Assembly (NCBI GenBank): GCA_036186865.1
Contig: AP025046.1
Location: 38,711,834 to 38,775,833, forward strand
Reading direction: 5' to 3'
DNA: 64,000 bases
From: Eustoma russellianum
Lineage: Eukaryota > Streptophyta > Magnoliopsida > Gentianales > Gentianaceae
Every line of letters begins with the position of its first letter. Position 1 is the stretch's first letter. The notes under the pieces were generated by a model that did not search any database, was not told where the DNA came from, and saw only the letters and a program-made list of their open reading frames with translations. A program made the position numbers and the translations under genes. Of the stretch, positions 1-11,220 are shown piece after piece.

Positions 1-455
1 TGAAACAAAGGGAACCCTTGGATTGACTGAGGAATTGAAGGCTGGGATGGTGAAGTTGGTGATTTGAGCTGGCAGTTGCGTGTATGAGCAGCTTGGGTAC
101 CAGGGTCACGTGGGCTGCGAGAGAGCTGAGGTGTGAAGTAGCTTTAGGTGCGAAGGGGAGAGCTGGAAGAAGAAGATTCCCCGCGGGAAGTTTTAAATAG
201 GCTGAAATGTCCGTATTGCCCTTGTGAAGTGTAGGCTGTAATGGTTTGAGTAAGGGTAAAATAGTCATTTTACCTTTTTTGATTTTTCCCTCCTTTGTGA
301 GTTGTATAAAAACGGGTATGGCAGTTTTCTTCCTCACCCGGTTGGTTATGAACCAAAACTTGATTCAGTTTCATTTTTTCTCTTCCTTCTGTCAATAAAA
401 GAGCAGTCATTCAATTCTGTTCTTGTGCTTTTGATTTCCAGTCTCAATTTTGACA
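1..455 (+). mobile_element. 3' end of an LTR retrotransposon (partial LTR), cut by window edge
   Basis: This stretch ends in TTTTGACA at 448-455, exactly where the P450 reading frame on the other strand breaks off. A TATA-like TATAAAAA lies at 305-312 and an AATAAA poly(A) signal at 394-399, which is the order expected for U3-R-U5 of a plus-strand LTR. The 5' end and the first target-site duplication are outside the window, so the family cannot be named. The LTR reading is inferred from the TATA to poly(A) to CA order and the clean junction. It could also be another promoter-bearing insertion. Confidence 0.5.
305..312 (+). promoter_or_regulatory. TATA box of the left-edge LTR
   Basis: TATAAAAA lies about 80 bases before a likely AATAAA poly(A) signal at 394-399. 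The spacing suits a short R region. Transcription from here would run into the P450 fragment in antisense. Confidence 0.45.
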
Positions 456-710
456 GGCGGTGTCGGCTGAGGAGACAATCAGGACAGGCTTACTGCCAAG
501 GTGAAGCAGCATTAAGGGACCATATCTTTCGGCTAAGGATTTAAGGGATCGATGAGGGGAGGAGCCTAGTTGATGAAGGTTCCCAATTATAGGGATCTTT
601 GGTGGCGAAGGGGGAAGGCATTTCGGGGCCCATGAGCTTCTGAACAGCCATTTCGAAGTAATCAATGCAGTTGTGATAAGGAAAACAATGGAAGGGATTT
701 GTTGTTTTCC
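456..710 (-). pseudogene. cytochrome P450 (CYP71-type) N-terminal fragment, truncated
   Basis: Minus-strand translation gives a hydrophobic membrane anchor, a basic stop-transfer stretch, the proline-rich hinge PPSPPKIPIIGNLHQLG and the following SLAERYGPLMLLHLG block, ending at SSADTA. This is the first roughly 75 residues of a plant microsomal P450 of the CYP71 clan; a whole protein is about 500 residues. There is no ATG in the correct frame: the frame opens right after a TAA at 711-713. The coding sequence stops at 456, where the left-edge LTR begins. The oxygen-binding and heme-binding parts are not in the window, so the copy cannot be functional. Which P450 subfamily or substrate it served cannot be told. 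Confidence 0.85.
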
Positions 711-816
711 TTATCTTTGTTGCCTTTATTTTTTGTCCTTTTTGTTTCCGGCTGTTGTTTCAATGTTCTGTCTCCCCTTCTCTCCTTTTATTTATAGAGT
801 ACTCCATAGGTGCATT
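711..816. other. P450 upstream flank with target-site duplication GCATT of element O
   Basis: This is short AT-rich DNA upstream of the P450 fragment. Its last five bases, GCATT (812-816), are repeated at 58127-58131 just after the far LTR end of element O, and they mark the O insertion site. Confidence 0.7.
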
Positions 817-2196
817 TGTAGCGATTAGTCTCGAGCTTTAGTACACGAAACGACTCACCTGCCATATTTCGCTAAAGAAAATAGATGGCGTCAAAGACAA
901 AACATATACACGTCAGCGGAAGTCAAAATGAAACCCTCAATATCATTAAATATTGTAATGAATGTGTCAAAAGTCCTGGTCAAACTATTACAATAACGGA
1001 ATTATTAAAGGAATTAATAACTAAGTCTCCAGAGTAGCTAAAACTGAACAATTCAATCAGAAAAACCCCAATAGCCACGATCAAATCAACTCTCTCTATC
1101 ATAGTCGTCCTCGACGTACACTAGCTCGTAATCCTGATCATCCGAAAGAAATAGAGAAGTGTTGTATGAGCAACAAGTCGCCCAGCAAGTAGCCTCATTA
1201 TATTTACCATGAGATCATACACAGAGAAGCAAGTGTGATAAAATAAGTAATAATATAAAATAATAGCATGCTTCCTATACGCAAGTAAATTTACTGTTCT
1301 GCCCCTAACATCCAAAATCAAAGATAGCAAATAGACCCAACAAAGTACATAATAAAGTCCAATATTGAGTTAGTCCAAACAAAAAATCGATGATGCAATT
1401 TTCCAAATATGCAATGTCAAAAATGTCCAAGTCAAAGGCCCAAAATTTTCAAAGCTCAGAATATCCAAAGTCTGAAATCCAAAGTTTCAAAATCAGAGTT
1501 AGCCGATCCAAAGTCCAAAATCCAAAATCCGAGCACAACTCGTCCAAAATATCCAAAATCCAAAATATCCATAATCCGGCTAAAACGGACCAAATCAATG
1601 CAACGGCTATAGCATTTTTCCTACAAATGACTTATACCGTAAGACTTACGTATTGGTCCCCACAATAGTTAATATGCCCCACGTTTTATATCAAAATGGC
1701 CAATACGCCGGGGCGCTCTAATGGCGGCCAATATGTCCGAACGCTCTATATCCAAAATAGTCAATATGTCCGAACGCTCTCTTTATTTGAAACTAATCCG
1801 GCTTAACAACATATTTCAAGTGTAGGGGTGTATTTTCAAAAATATACAACGCAACTTTTCAAAATTATTTCCAATTACTAAAGTTAGTCCAAATTACCAA
1901 AACGCCATATTTGTCAAAATTACCAAATTCCCCTCCAAATATCACATACTTTCCAAACAAATAATCCAAATGGACCAAAAATTCCAAATTACCAAAAATA
2001 ATAACTCCCAGGTGTGTATGTATACACGTATATATGTCCACACCCATACATACACATATACATGCATATACATATGCGCTACTCTCTCGGCTCCCTTTTT
2101 CCCCAACCCACTACCCAATCTCACCTCGCCTCACCTCCTACCCCATCAACCCCCTCACTGACCTATTGCCAAGACCCCTGCCCCATTGCCCCACCC
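817..2196 (-). repeat. Element O 3' LTR, distal (R/U5 side) half
   Basis: It aligns by eye along its full length with 55506-56890, the same part of the 5' LTR, in the same orientation. Shared blocks include ATGTATACAC/ATATACACGT-type segments near 905 and 55595, and repeated sentences built on CCAAAATCCAAAATATCC near 1550. The match stops at 2196, where element A begins with TGTCGGACC. No real coding frame is present; the short open frames come from low-complexity CAAAAT-rich sequence. Confidence 0.85.
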
Positions 2197-4149
2197 TGTC
2201 GGACCTGTATAGCACCACTAGAAGGGGAGGAGTTGAATAGTGAGTGCAGAAAAATTGATTTTTAAAAACTTTTAGTGACCAATTACTTACTTTTGAAAAC
2301 AGATTTTGTTTTCGAATCCCGTTTTTGATTAACCAAATGACAAGGTTCTAGACCTCCAAAATTCATGAAATTTTGTGATAATGTACTCTAAGATGTTATC
2401 TATATGTCATAAAAATTTCAGATTAAAATATCAAAGTGCAAGTCCCTGAACAAACATTTTTAGTTGGAATCTGTCAATGTGTGAAAAAATTTTCCTTAGA
2501 GTGAAAAATTAATTCCTATTTAATGACAACTCCAGATGATTTGAAAAGTTTATGAAATGTTTCTTAAGATTTATACTTTAATGGGTTGAAATAGTTTTTC
2601 AAAAGTCTTTTGGAAGGTATATCAATCACGTTGATATTCTCAAACTTTGCCAATCTAAAAATCAGATTGCACTAGTCTCAGAACTTTGAATGCTTGGATG
2701 ACTTATACTTATCCAAATTCAAAGGAAATTGTCTTAAATGAAACCTAAGGCCTTTATCTATGCCTTTGCAAAATATGATGGTTTTTGAAAATCGTTTGCT
2801 ATTTTTGCAGTAGCTTTTAAAACGTTGCAAAAACAGAAACTGAACATAAAAGTGGTGAAAGTAAGAACAGCAAGATTGTTATACTGGTTCGATCAATGCG
2901 ACTTACTCCAGTCTTCGAGGACACCTTCCACGATATTCACTAATCACCAAAAACACCTTAGAACAAGGTTGGCTGGAGTTATACGCCAACTCCTTTAATG
3001 TCCACACTGTTTACAAAGAACAAAAACGACAATCAACAAAAACGCCACCACCTCACTAATAAAGGTTTGACCACACCTTGATCAACCTTGTACAAGAATG
3101 GAACGTGTGGTATAAATAAAAATATAGAGATTATAGAATGTATATTTGATAAGCTTAAGGTTATGTGCAAGAGAAGAATATATGAGAAGAGAACTCTTGC
3201 TTTGCACTTGATAGAATATGAAAATGAGTCTTGTCTTATTCTTGATCATCTCCCTCTCTTTTGTAGCATGGTGCACACCCCTAATGCTGAGAAGAGTCTT
3301 GAAGAATTGTCTTGAATTCCATTGGAATAAGTCTTGCAAAGCCTTATGACTTACCTTTGCTTATTTGGCGAGATATGATTGGGCAAGTGATGTGTCTTCG
3401 CCTTGTTGTCACTCTACGATTGGGTCTTCATAACCCACCTTGGCACATATTATATGAAATGAAATTACCTAATAAAATCTATTCAAATATCTTGATTGCC
3501 AATCAATCATAAGTGTGATAGATTCTCACTTTTTGGAATGATTTTGAACCTTAAAATGCCACTCCAAAGAAAACGCCCACATGCTGAAAATGTCACCATG
3601 TCTTTTGAATTTTGAAACATTACCTTGTGTGTCTTGATCTCATCAATACTTGCATTTATTTGTGGATCATTCTCCGCGAATCATAGTACAAGATGAGCTC
3701 CATATAGGCTCTAAATCAGCTCCATTCAGCCGCCCAACTCAGCATGCATGTGCAGAAAACCATTTTTGAATTTTGAGAAATAATGATGTAGTATCTTCAT
3801 ATACATGGTATATTACAATCATCATTTAAATTTGTTTTCCAGAATACTCTAAGATATGTCTTGGATGTGTAAGATATGTTTAGATACAAGTCATAAAGTG
3901 TAGCAAAAAAATGTCTTCTTAAGAGTGTAGAACAGATGAATTTTCGACTTTCGTCGATTGTGCGATTTTTCTCCAATTTATTCCGAACCCCTTGGACGTA
4001 TAAAATGTATTATACACCATATATACATAATATAATGTATAATTTCAGCTCCAAAAGGTTTCACAAAAATCGGCCATAAGGTGTAGTAATTTGAATTTGA
4101 ATTTTCAAGAAATCAAGGCAAATGATATGTAATTGGTATATGTAATTAT
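2197..4149 (-). repeat. Element A 3' LTR, first segment
   Basis: It begins TGTCGGACC followed by CACCACTAGAAGG, the inverse of the C-rich SIRE-type LTR end. It matches 44456-45435 and then 48361-49140 (the other A LTR) across its length, without the solo LTR F that splits that copy. It is interrupted at 4149 by element B; the ATTAT at 4145-4149 is B's target site. It holds only short open frames, none protein-like. Confidence 0.8.
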
Positions 4150-5513
4150 TGTTGTTTCCAAATTGGTTTTGATGATTTGCACAATGTAGAAGTCTCAAAA
4201 CTAAATTAATAAACTGATTCTTAGACTTTGAATGTTAATCAAACATTTGATTCCTCAAAAGGTTTTGACAGAAACCTCTATTCAAATATTAAATGCTGCA
4301 TTAAGCTCTTAACTGTTCAAAGACGGAATGCTCCATAAAGCGCTTAATCCTGCAAAGTTCTTGGTCATAATGTTTAAGGAAAATATAAAGCGCTTGTTGA
4401 AGATTTGACCTTGAGTGCGAAGTCTAGTCAAGCTATGTTTTCCGCAGAAACATTAAGCGCTACATCAATCGCTTCATCCCATAAAGAACTTGGACAGAAT
4501 GTTTCAGTGAAAAAATAAAGCGCTTCATAAAGCATTGCCTTTGAGTGCAAAGTCGCTTCGAGCGCTTTATCCAAATGTCTGGTGCATGATGAAAATTCTA
4601 CAGGTACAGTTTGCTCTCTCCTATCTTTTTAGTTGACCAATGTTCTTTTTATCTTTCCTATGTAACCATGACTTTTGTAGCTTTATTTCAAAAAGCAAAT
4701 CAAAAGGTAGTGGGGAAAATCTTTCCCTTTTGAGCTTAAAAGGCAAAGCTTCCACAAGAAGTTTTTGACTTATTCCAAGAAGAGATATTGAAGACAATGA
4801 GGTGTCAACATATGAGACAAAGTCTTCTTCCACTTTTCTCTTTCTTCTCCAACGGTTGGAAAATTGCTCTATAAGGCTTGGAAGACTCCATTTTTGAAGA
4901 CAACTTTCTATCATCAAGCTCTCAAGTCTTCCTTCCTATTTTGGATCTCAAAATCATTGTAAAGATTACTTTATTATTGAGAGTGAGTGATTGTAAAGGA
5001 GAAGAGGTCTTCTTCTTAGTGAAGATTGTGATGAGCAATGTTTAGATTGTTGGTCAAGAAGCAAGGGTGCTTCTTGTTGGACGAAACTCAAGCTTCCAAG
5101 AGCTAGTTGATGGTGTAGGAGCTATATGATACTCCATAAAGGGTTTCTTTGGTTCAAAGAAGATTTTAAGGAGGGTAGGCTTCAAAGAGGTTGAGTATTC
5201 ATTGTTCTTGAGCTTCGGTTGTTAAACCTATCTTGTACTTGTATTTCCCTTGATTGTTGTTTCCCTCCAAAGAGAAATAACAATCCACTAGTTCCAAAAT
5301 CTTTCTTGTTCAAAGCAAGAAGGTAGATGAATAGAGTCTTTGACTTGAACCTCTATAAATTTTGTGTTCTTTCATTTCTGCAAGTTATTTCCTTCAAAGA
5401 ACACATCAAGTATTGGTTTAAACACTTCCATTGCAAAAAGATTTGAAAAAGAGCCATACTTGAATAAACACACTATTCAACCCCCCCTTCTAGTGTGTTT
5501 CACAGACCTAACA
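4150..5513 (+). repeat. Element B 5' LTR
   Basis: This 1364-bp LTR ends with the SIRE-type signature CAACCCCCCCTTCTAGTG followed by CCTAACA. Between about 4300 and 4575 it carries repeated AGCGCT palindromes (for example near 4338, 4388, 4455, 4519 and 4561), echoed in the 3' copy at 23270-23580. No clear TATA box was seen. Confidence 0.9.
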
Positions 5514-5528
5514 ATTGGTATCAGAGCC
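5514..5528 (+). other. Element B primer binding site (tRNA-iMet type)
   Basis: ATTGGTATCAGAGCC directly follows the LTR end. TGGTATCAGAGC is complementary to the 3' end of plant initiator tRNA-Met, the usual primer for Ty1-copia elements. Confidence 0.9.
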
Positions 5529-5577
5529 TAACCTTGATTGTTTAACACTCAAATAGCAAGGCTTGATCATATCAATT

Positions 5578-6881
5578 ATGGAAGAAACATCTTATGTTTG
5601 GGAATCCTCGGGTGGTGAGTCTTCTAGAACAAGAAAAAGAAGACAAGAGACTTTGATACCTTTTGTATCAAACATTCATACCAAAGTGCCTATTTTTTAT
5701 CCAAATAATTAATCTCTATGGATATCCAACATGGAGACTCATCTTCAGGGTTGTGGCTACCGGATTTGGAAAAAGGTCACTAAGGGCTCAAAGGCTCCTA
5801 TTGACTATGATAATCCAACTCAAGAAGAAGAGTTGTTATTTGCTATAAATGAAAAAGTTCTTAACATCTTGAATAGTTCTCTAACTCAAAATGAGAGAGC
5901 TAAGATTCAAGGTGTTCAATCCACTCGTGAAGCATGGATAAAGTTGAAAATGATTTATGAGGGTACTTCTCAAGTTAGAAAAGCAAGGAGGAGGATGTTG
6001 ATGAAGCAGTTCTATAATTTTTCCGTCCCCAAAGGTGAAAAGATTGAAGAAACTATTCAAAGGTTCACCAAATTTGTCAATCTACTTAATGCGGTGGGAA
6101 AGAAGATTGAATAAGAAGATCTTAACCACCGACTTCTAAATAGCTTGGGAAGAGAATAGAATCCTAAGGTGACGGCCAAAGAAGAATCAAAGGATCTTGA
6201 AACTCTTACATTGGATGAATTATATGGGAATCTTATGACTAATGAGATTCAACTTGAGAAACAATAGAAAAATGATTCTACCAAACAACCACCTAAGGCG
6301 TTTGTATGTGACACGGATGATTCGGATGATGAGTTTGGACGTCTTGTAAGGAGGTCCAAAAGGTTTGCCAAGAAGAATGAAGATGAGGCTAAACGGTTAA
6401 TCAAAGGGACTCTATCCTAGGACAAAGACAACATGAAAAACCAAGTTAACAAATGTGGAAAATATGGTCACTTTATGAAAGATTTTGAGTGAAGGATACG
6501 CACCCAAAAGATAAGAAAGAGATCTACCAAAAGAAGAAGGCTCTTCAAGAGGAGGTAGCTCATTGGGATAGTCTCCTATCTGACTCCGAAGGTGACTATG
6601 ATGATGACAAGGATCTTGCTCTCATAGCCATAAGCGATGATGATCTTGAGAGCGAATATTCTTGTTTCATGGTCATCGAAGATGATATGGAGGTATGTAC
6701 AAAATCGACTTATTACAAAATACAAGATGAATTTCATGACATGGTTGAGAAGAATGATTCGTTAAGTCTCAAATATAAGCGTGTTAAACGCAACATTGCG
6801 TTGCAACTTGAATATAATATTCTTATGACCATGCATAAAGTAGTTGCTAATCAGAATCTTTGTTTAAGATATGAAAGTTAG
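5578..6881 (+). pseudogene. Element B gag, broken
   Basis: The start is ATG at 5578, 50 bp after the primer site, opening MEETSYVWESSGGESS. The frame has a TAA at 5710-5712 and then continues in the same frame to 6114 with a UBN2/retrotrans-gag-like capsid (the region with EAWIKLKMIYEGTSQVRKAR). Further stops follow near 6115, 6157, 6265 and 6418. A zinc knuckle at about 6450-6490 (NKCGKYGHFMKDF) has lost its first and last cysteines, and the frame shifts there. 6489-6881 continues with an acidic linker (residues like DSEGDYDDDKD) and a helical tail. Unlike elements A and C, the capsid region is essentially complete in length. Confidence 0.85.
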
Positions 6882-7305
6882 ATGCATTTGAGCACAATGG
6901 AAAAAATGTTTGAGGGCAAGCTGCTTTAAATAATAGGCTAATTATTCAAAGAGCAAGCATTGATAAAACCGGTTTAGGCTATGATCCATCTAGTATAAGC
7001 ATGAAACCTTCAACCGTGCCTTTGGTTAAATTTGCCAAACCAAGTAATGCATCCACTCCCTCCTTCAAAGAATCAAAATCATCTTTGGAGAAACAAAGGC
7101 ATATGCCTCATGGAAAGGCAAAAACAACCAAGGTATCACACCCTTGGTTAAACCCGTTGCCAAAACCCCTTCGTTAGTACCAAGTAAGAACGCGCGTAAA
7201 CATGAATCATGGATTATGTCTATACAGAAGCATCATGATCATTCTCACACTCACAAACGTATGCCTACATGTTTTTATTACAATAAGAAAGGTCATGTAT
7301 AAAGA

Positions 7306-7845
7306 GTGTGTAGAGCTAAGAGAAATACACAACTTGTATTTGTGCCAAAGGGTCAAATTCATGTTACTAACCCTCAAGGACCCAAAACAAAGAGGGTACC
7401 AATGGCATATGTTGATTCTGTAGGCCTTAGTATTAAATGGATACATCAAGGACAAAGGCTCCAATGGGTCGTGGATAGTGGGTGTTCCAGCCATATGACA
7501 GGAAACAAACGATTATTTCATAAGATTAGTATGCAAGATGGAGTAGTTGTCCACTTTGGAGGCAGCAAAGGCCAAATCAAAGGACATGGTAAAGTGGGTA
7601 ACGATTCCTTTTCTCTTAGTGATGTACTTTATGTGGACGGGCTTAAGTATCATATGATAAGTGGTAGCCAATTGTGTGATGCCAATTATGAAGTTACATT
7701 TGTGAAAACAAAATGCATTGTGAAAAAGGATAAAGTTGTTATTTTTGAGGCCTTGAGGGATAAAAACATTTACAAACTTTGAATAAATGATTAGGTTTCA
7801 CAAAATGTATCTTGTCTAGTTGCTAAAAATGATTTGGCACAACTA
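7306..7845 (+). pseudogene. Element B protease and start of the pre-integrase domain
   Basis: The aspartic protease active site is seen as WVVDSGCSSHMTG, with catalytic Asp codon 7474-7476 intact, followed by the flap-like FGGSKGQIKGHGK and the typical SDVLYVDGLKYHMIS stretch. A TGA at 7780-7782 ends the frame, after which the sequence runs towards the pre-integrase LWHRRLGH box. That box is cut after AACTATGGTA by element C and resumes at 18566. The stretch 6882-7305 links gag and protease and is open only in pieces. Confidence 0.85.
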
Positions 7846-7850
7846 TGGTA

Positions 7851-10425
7851 TGTTGACAAATATTTTTGGATGATTTTCAAAGTCATGATTTTAAGTGTTG
7901 AATACTTAAAAATGTCACACATGGTGTTATAAATGATTAAAAGTTGAATAAATGAAGAAAACGACATCGATCTCTCATGTTAATGCACTTCGATCGATCG
8001 ATGTACTTCGATCCCTCACATCGACCGATCCATGTAAGGCAGAGAAAAAACAAGACCTTATTGTAAGACATAAATCTCTAAACCTGAGAAACATTGATCG
8101 ATTGATGTACACATCGAACCCTCACTTCGATCGACCGATGTAGGTCAGAGACAAACTCTGAAACTCACTGTGAGACATCGATCTCTCAAGCAGAGGCACT
8201 TCGATCGTCGATGTCTAGGGTTTTTGGAAATATTTTTCTAAAATGTGATAAAATGGTTGTTTTCATTTATACATGATTTATATATGTTTATCATGTTGTT
8301 ATTCTATGATTTTGATAAAGATTATGCATTGTGACTAACATGCCTTGAAGGTTTCTACAACTTACCAAAAAGGGCAAATTTGGTATTTTGAGTTTGTGTA
8401 GGTACTTGGCATGGTGAAAATGTTTCAAGGACACATGCATTTCTTATTTATTAGCAAAAAGGTGTTATTATATATGTTTCTGACCATCGGGGTCATTTTT
8501 GGAGTTTTCTCTCATTAGGGGTATTTTCGTCATTTTACCCTCGAGGGCAGTTTCTATACTTTTGCTAAAAGAATCTCTTGAGTATCTTATTATATTCATT
8601 CTGGAGTTGATTTATGATTATCTTGAAGATTATTTGGTGCTTCTCTATTTTATTTCTCTATTTGATGACATTATCGATAGTAGCGGTATATGTGGCGGTA
8701 TTCGATGTCACATTCTATTTTTTCTTGAAGACCTTCTTATATATGTTATTAGAGGCTCTCAATCATAATTTTTCAGATATTATAGGGTGTTTGTGGTGCA
8801 AAATATATTGCAACATACAAAGAAGAAAAGTGGAAATTTGGGATTATTTGTTGACATAATCTTGTCAACTATTGTTTGTTAATTTCTCTTTATTATTTCT
8901 GAGGTTGTACACTTTATTTATAGCTGAAAAACGTCCATAAAAGTGTTGAAATGATGGTGTATTCAGTTTATGACTTGGTGACAAGTGGACTAGCCAAAAA
9001 CAAGCTAGTTGGCAAAATTTCCAAAAAAGGTACCAATGGTCATGGATGGTTTTTGAGCAGATTTTTGAGTCAAAATTCAGCCACAAATGTCCTATTATCT
9101 TGCAAAGGAGTTGAGGTAATCTTGGGAGGAATCTTATCTTTGGGTATTATCTTCACAATTTCTATGTCATTTTCAAGACAAAAATCGGCCAAATATGTGT
9201 GCAAAGGTGGACCAATTCTGTTGCTTGATATTGCCAAGTGTACAAGATGATTATATGGCAAACTAATGATGTGAAGACAACTAGGACTTGATGATGATGA
9301 TGGTGACACATTAGAGTTCTTATCTTCAAGGCCTATTTAACACTATAAATAGGAGGCAAATGTGAAGAAGAAGAAGAACACACACTTGAAAACAAAAAGT
9401 TGAAGCTCATTGTCTTGCTATCTTCTTCGTTTCATTCTTGTTTCATTCTTTGTGTAGCCAAGGTGTTCTTGTGATATTAGTTGAGTAGATACCCGCCTCT
9501 TGTATCTCATTTGTAAGATTGGTTAGCCAAATTTATAAGGCTACACCAATAGGTGGTAAAGATGTTGCAACCAAAAGTGGTATAGAGGTGTTCATCCAAG
9601 TCTTGAATAGAGTTGGTGTTTAACCCAAGGATCAAGCTTGGTTCTTGTTTTATTTGTGTTCATACCATAGTGAAATCCACTTGGGACTTGAGTAGGTCAC
9701 ATTGGCCAAACCAATATAAATCTTTGGTGTTCTTGTCTTCTTTTTACTTTTCTGTTTTTCTGTCCTTTTTCACTTTATTTTTCACCCCAATTCACACATC
9801 TTGAAAAAATAGCAAACACTTTCAAAATTCGTGATTTTTTATGGAGTTATACTTTTAGACTTTTATCTTTCATTTTCAACAAGAATTACTTGATTTGAGC
9901 AAAGGAAGGTTAGTCTTTCAGTTGTTACAAGATAACTGCTCCATTCTGGCAGCAATCTGACCGGTTTCAAGAAAACTTGAATTCTGTTTTCATCAAGGAT
10001 AGTTTAAGGTTAGGGCCTTTTGGAAACATAAACTAGACACCCTAAGGAGTGTTCTGGCCTAAAGATCAACCTTTTTGGTTGAGTAATCAAAGAGAAACTT
10101 GTAATCAAAGTTTAGCACTATGATGTCCGATTCTGTCTAGATTGACCATTTGAAGCTTTTTATTTGGTTGAAAGTTCAACAATCTTATTTTTGTCTCATT
10201 TTTGGATAGAGTCTAGTCAAGACATTGAAGTTAATTTCTGAAAAGTCTCAAAATTTTTGGAGTTGTGTACACTGAATTTAAAATTTTTCAAAAACAGGTA
10301 CTGAATCTGAGGAGGTCTCAGATTCTGTTTTCAAAGGGGATTTTAACCAAGGGTAGTATTGTAATTTCTGCTAACCACTATTCATCCCTCCTCTAGTGGT
10401 GTTTAAGCAGTTATACGGTCCAACA
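7851..10425 (+). repeat. Element C 5' LTR
   Basis: It starts TGTTGACAAATATTTTTGG and ends GGTCCAACA. The SIRE-type C-rich box is present as CATCCCTCCTCTAGTGG. A cluster of TCGATCGA-like palindromes lies at 7965-8215. A good TATA box, TATAAATA, is at 9344-9351. It contains no gene; short open frames such as those at 8499-8859 are not protein-like. Confidence 0.9.
9344..9351 (+). promoter_or_regulatory. Element C 5' LTR TATA box
   Basis: TATAAATA sits in the context CACTATAAATAGGAGG about 1.5 kb into the LTR. The aligned site in the 3' LTR (near 17487) reads CACTATAGAAGG and has lost the box. Confidence 0.6.
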
Positions 10426-10440
10426 ATTGGTATCAGAGCG
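10426..10440 (+). other. Element C primer binding site (tRNA-iMet type)
   Basis: ATTGGTATCAGAGCG directly follows the LTR end CAACA and is the same initiator-Met type as in element B. Confidence 0.9.
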
Positions 10441-10544
10441 AGGCCAACACCACTGTAAGAAGCAAGATTCAACACCATACGAAGAAGACAAGGCCAAGAA
10501 ACAATACATAGTAGCATGCTAATCTCTAGTCTAAGGTACATACA

Positions 10545-11220
10545 ATGGCTATTGTTTCTCACAAAGGTGAGTTGGATGGTATGTCTACACAACGCCCTCC
10601 TCTTTTTTATGATAATAATTTTGTTCATTGGAAACTTAGAATGAGGCTATTCTTAATGGCTATAGACATGGATTTATGGTCTATATTTGAATATGGGCCA
10701 TACATTCCAATGAAAATTGTTCAAGTAAACACTGTAACGCATGAAGTAGAAAAAATTAAAAGTTAATGGGATCCAAAGATAACCGCAATCGAGGAGACAA
10801 AGTCAAGCACTAAAATTGATGAATTAATCGGTTCACTTAGAGTTTACGAGGTAAAACTGAACCAACAAAAGTCCGAATCATCTAAATCATCTGGTAAGTC
10901 TATTGCTCTCAAATCAACTGAGTCACATACAAATAATAATGGAAATAATAGCGATAGTGAATTAGACGATGATTTAATATTAATAGCAAGAAAACTTAGA
11001 AAGTTTTTCAAACAGCCTAATATAAATGGAAAATGATCTTTTTCTTCTTCTTCTTCTCAACCTAAGAAAAATAACTCAAATAGCAACAAGTGGTATAATA
11101 AGGAATTAAAATGCTATGGATGTGGTAAAAAAGACACATCTCTTATGATTGTCTAACAAAGAAAAATGCCAACAATAATAATAACAATAAACAAGACAAG
11201 GAGGCGCAAAAGCCTTAGGA
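10545..11220 (+). pseudogene. Element C gag with capsid deletion and shifted zinc knuckle
   Basis: ATG at 10545 opens a typical SIRE gag N-terminus (MSTQRPPLFYDNNFVHWK). A TAA at 10764-10766 follows IKS, and the next readable sequence, WDPKITAIEE at 10768, belongs well downstream of the capsid core, so the central capsid is deleted. A CCHC knuckle at about 11110-11150 (CYGCGKK, then D-C in another frame) has lost one base, which breaks the knuckle. A Ser/Asn-rich linker precedes it. Confidence 0.8.

Noticed and set aside
456..710. Functional cytochrome P450 gene
   Set aside because: Only the N-terminal about 75 residues exist, there is no in-frame ATG, and the frame breaks at an LTR junction.
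5514..5528. tRNA-Met gene pieces at primer sites (also 10426, 44442, 51801, 55488)
   Set aside because: Only the 12-18 bases complementary to a tRNA 3' end are present, next to LTRs; no tRNA fold.
8499..8859. Hydrophobic plus-strand frames in LTR C as a small membrane protein (repeated at 16672-16978)
   Set aside because: The frames recur because the two LTRs are copies; they differ by substitutions without coding preference and have no ribosomal or transcript support.
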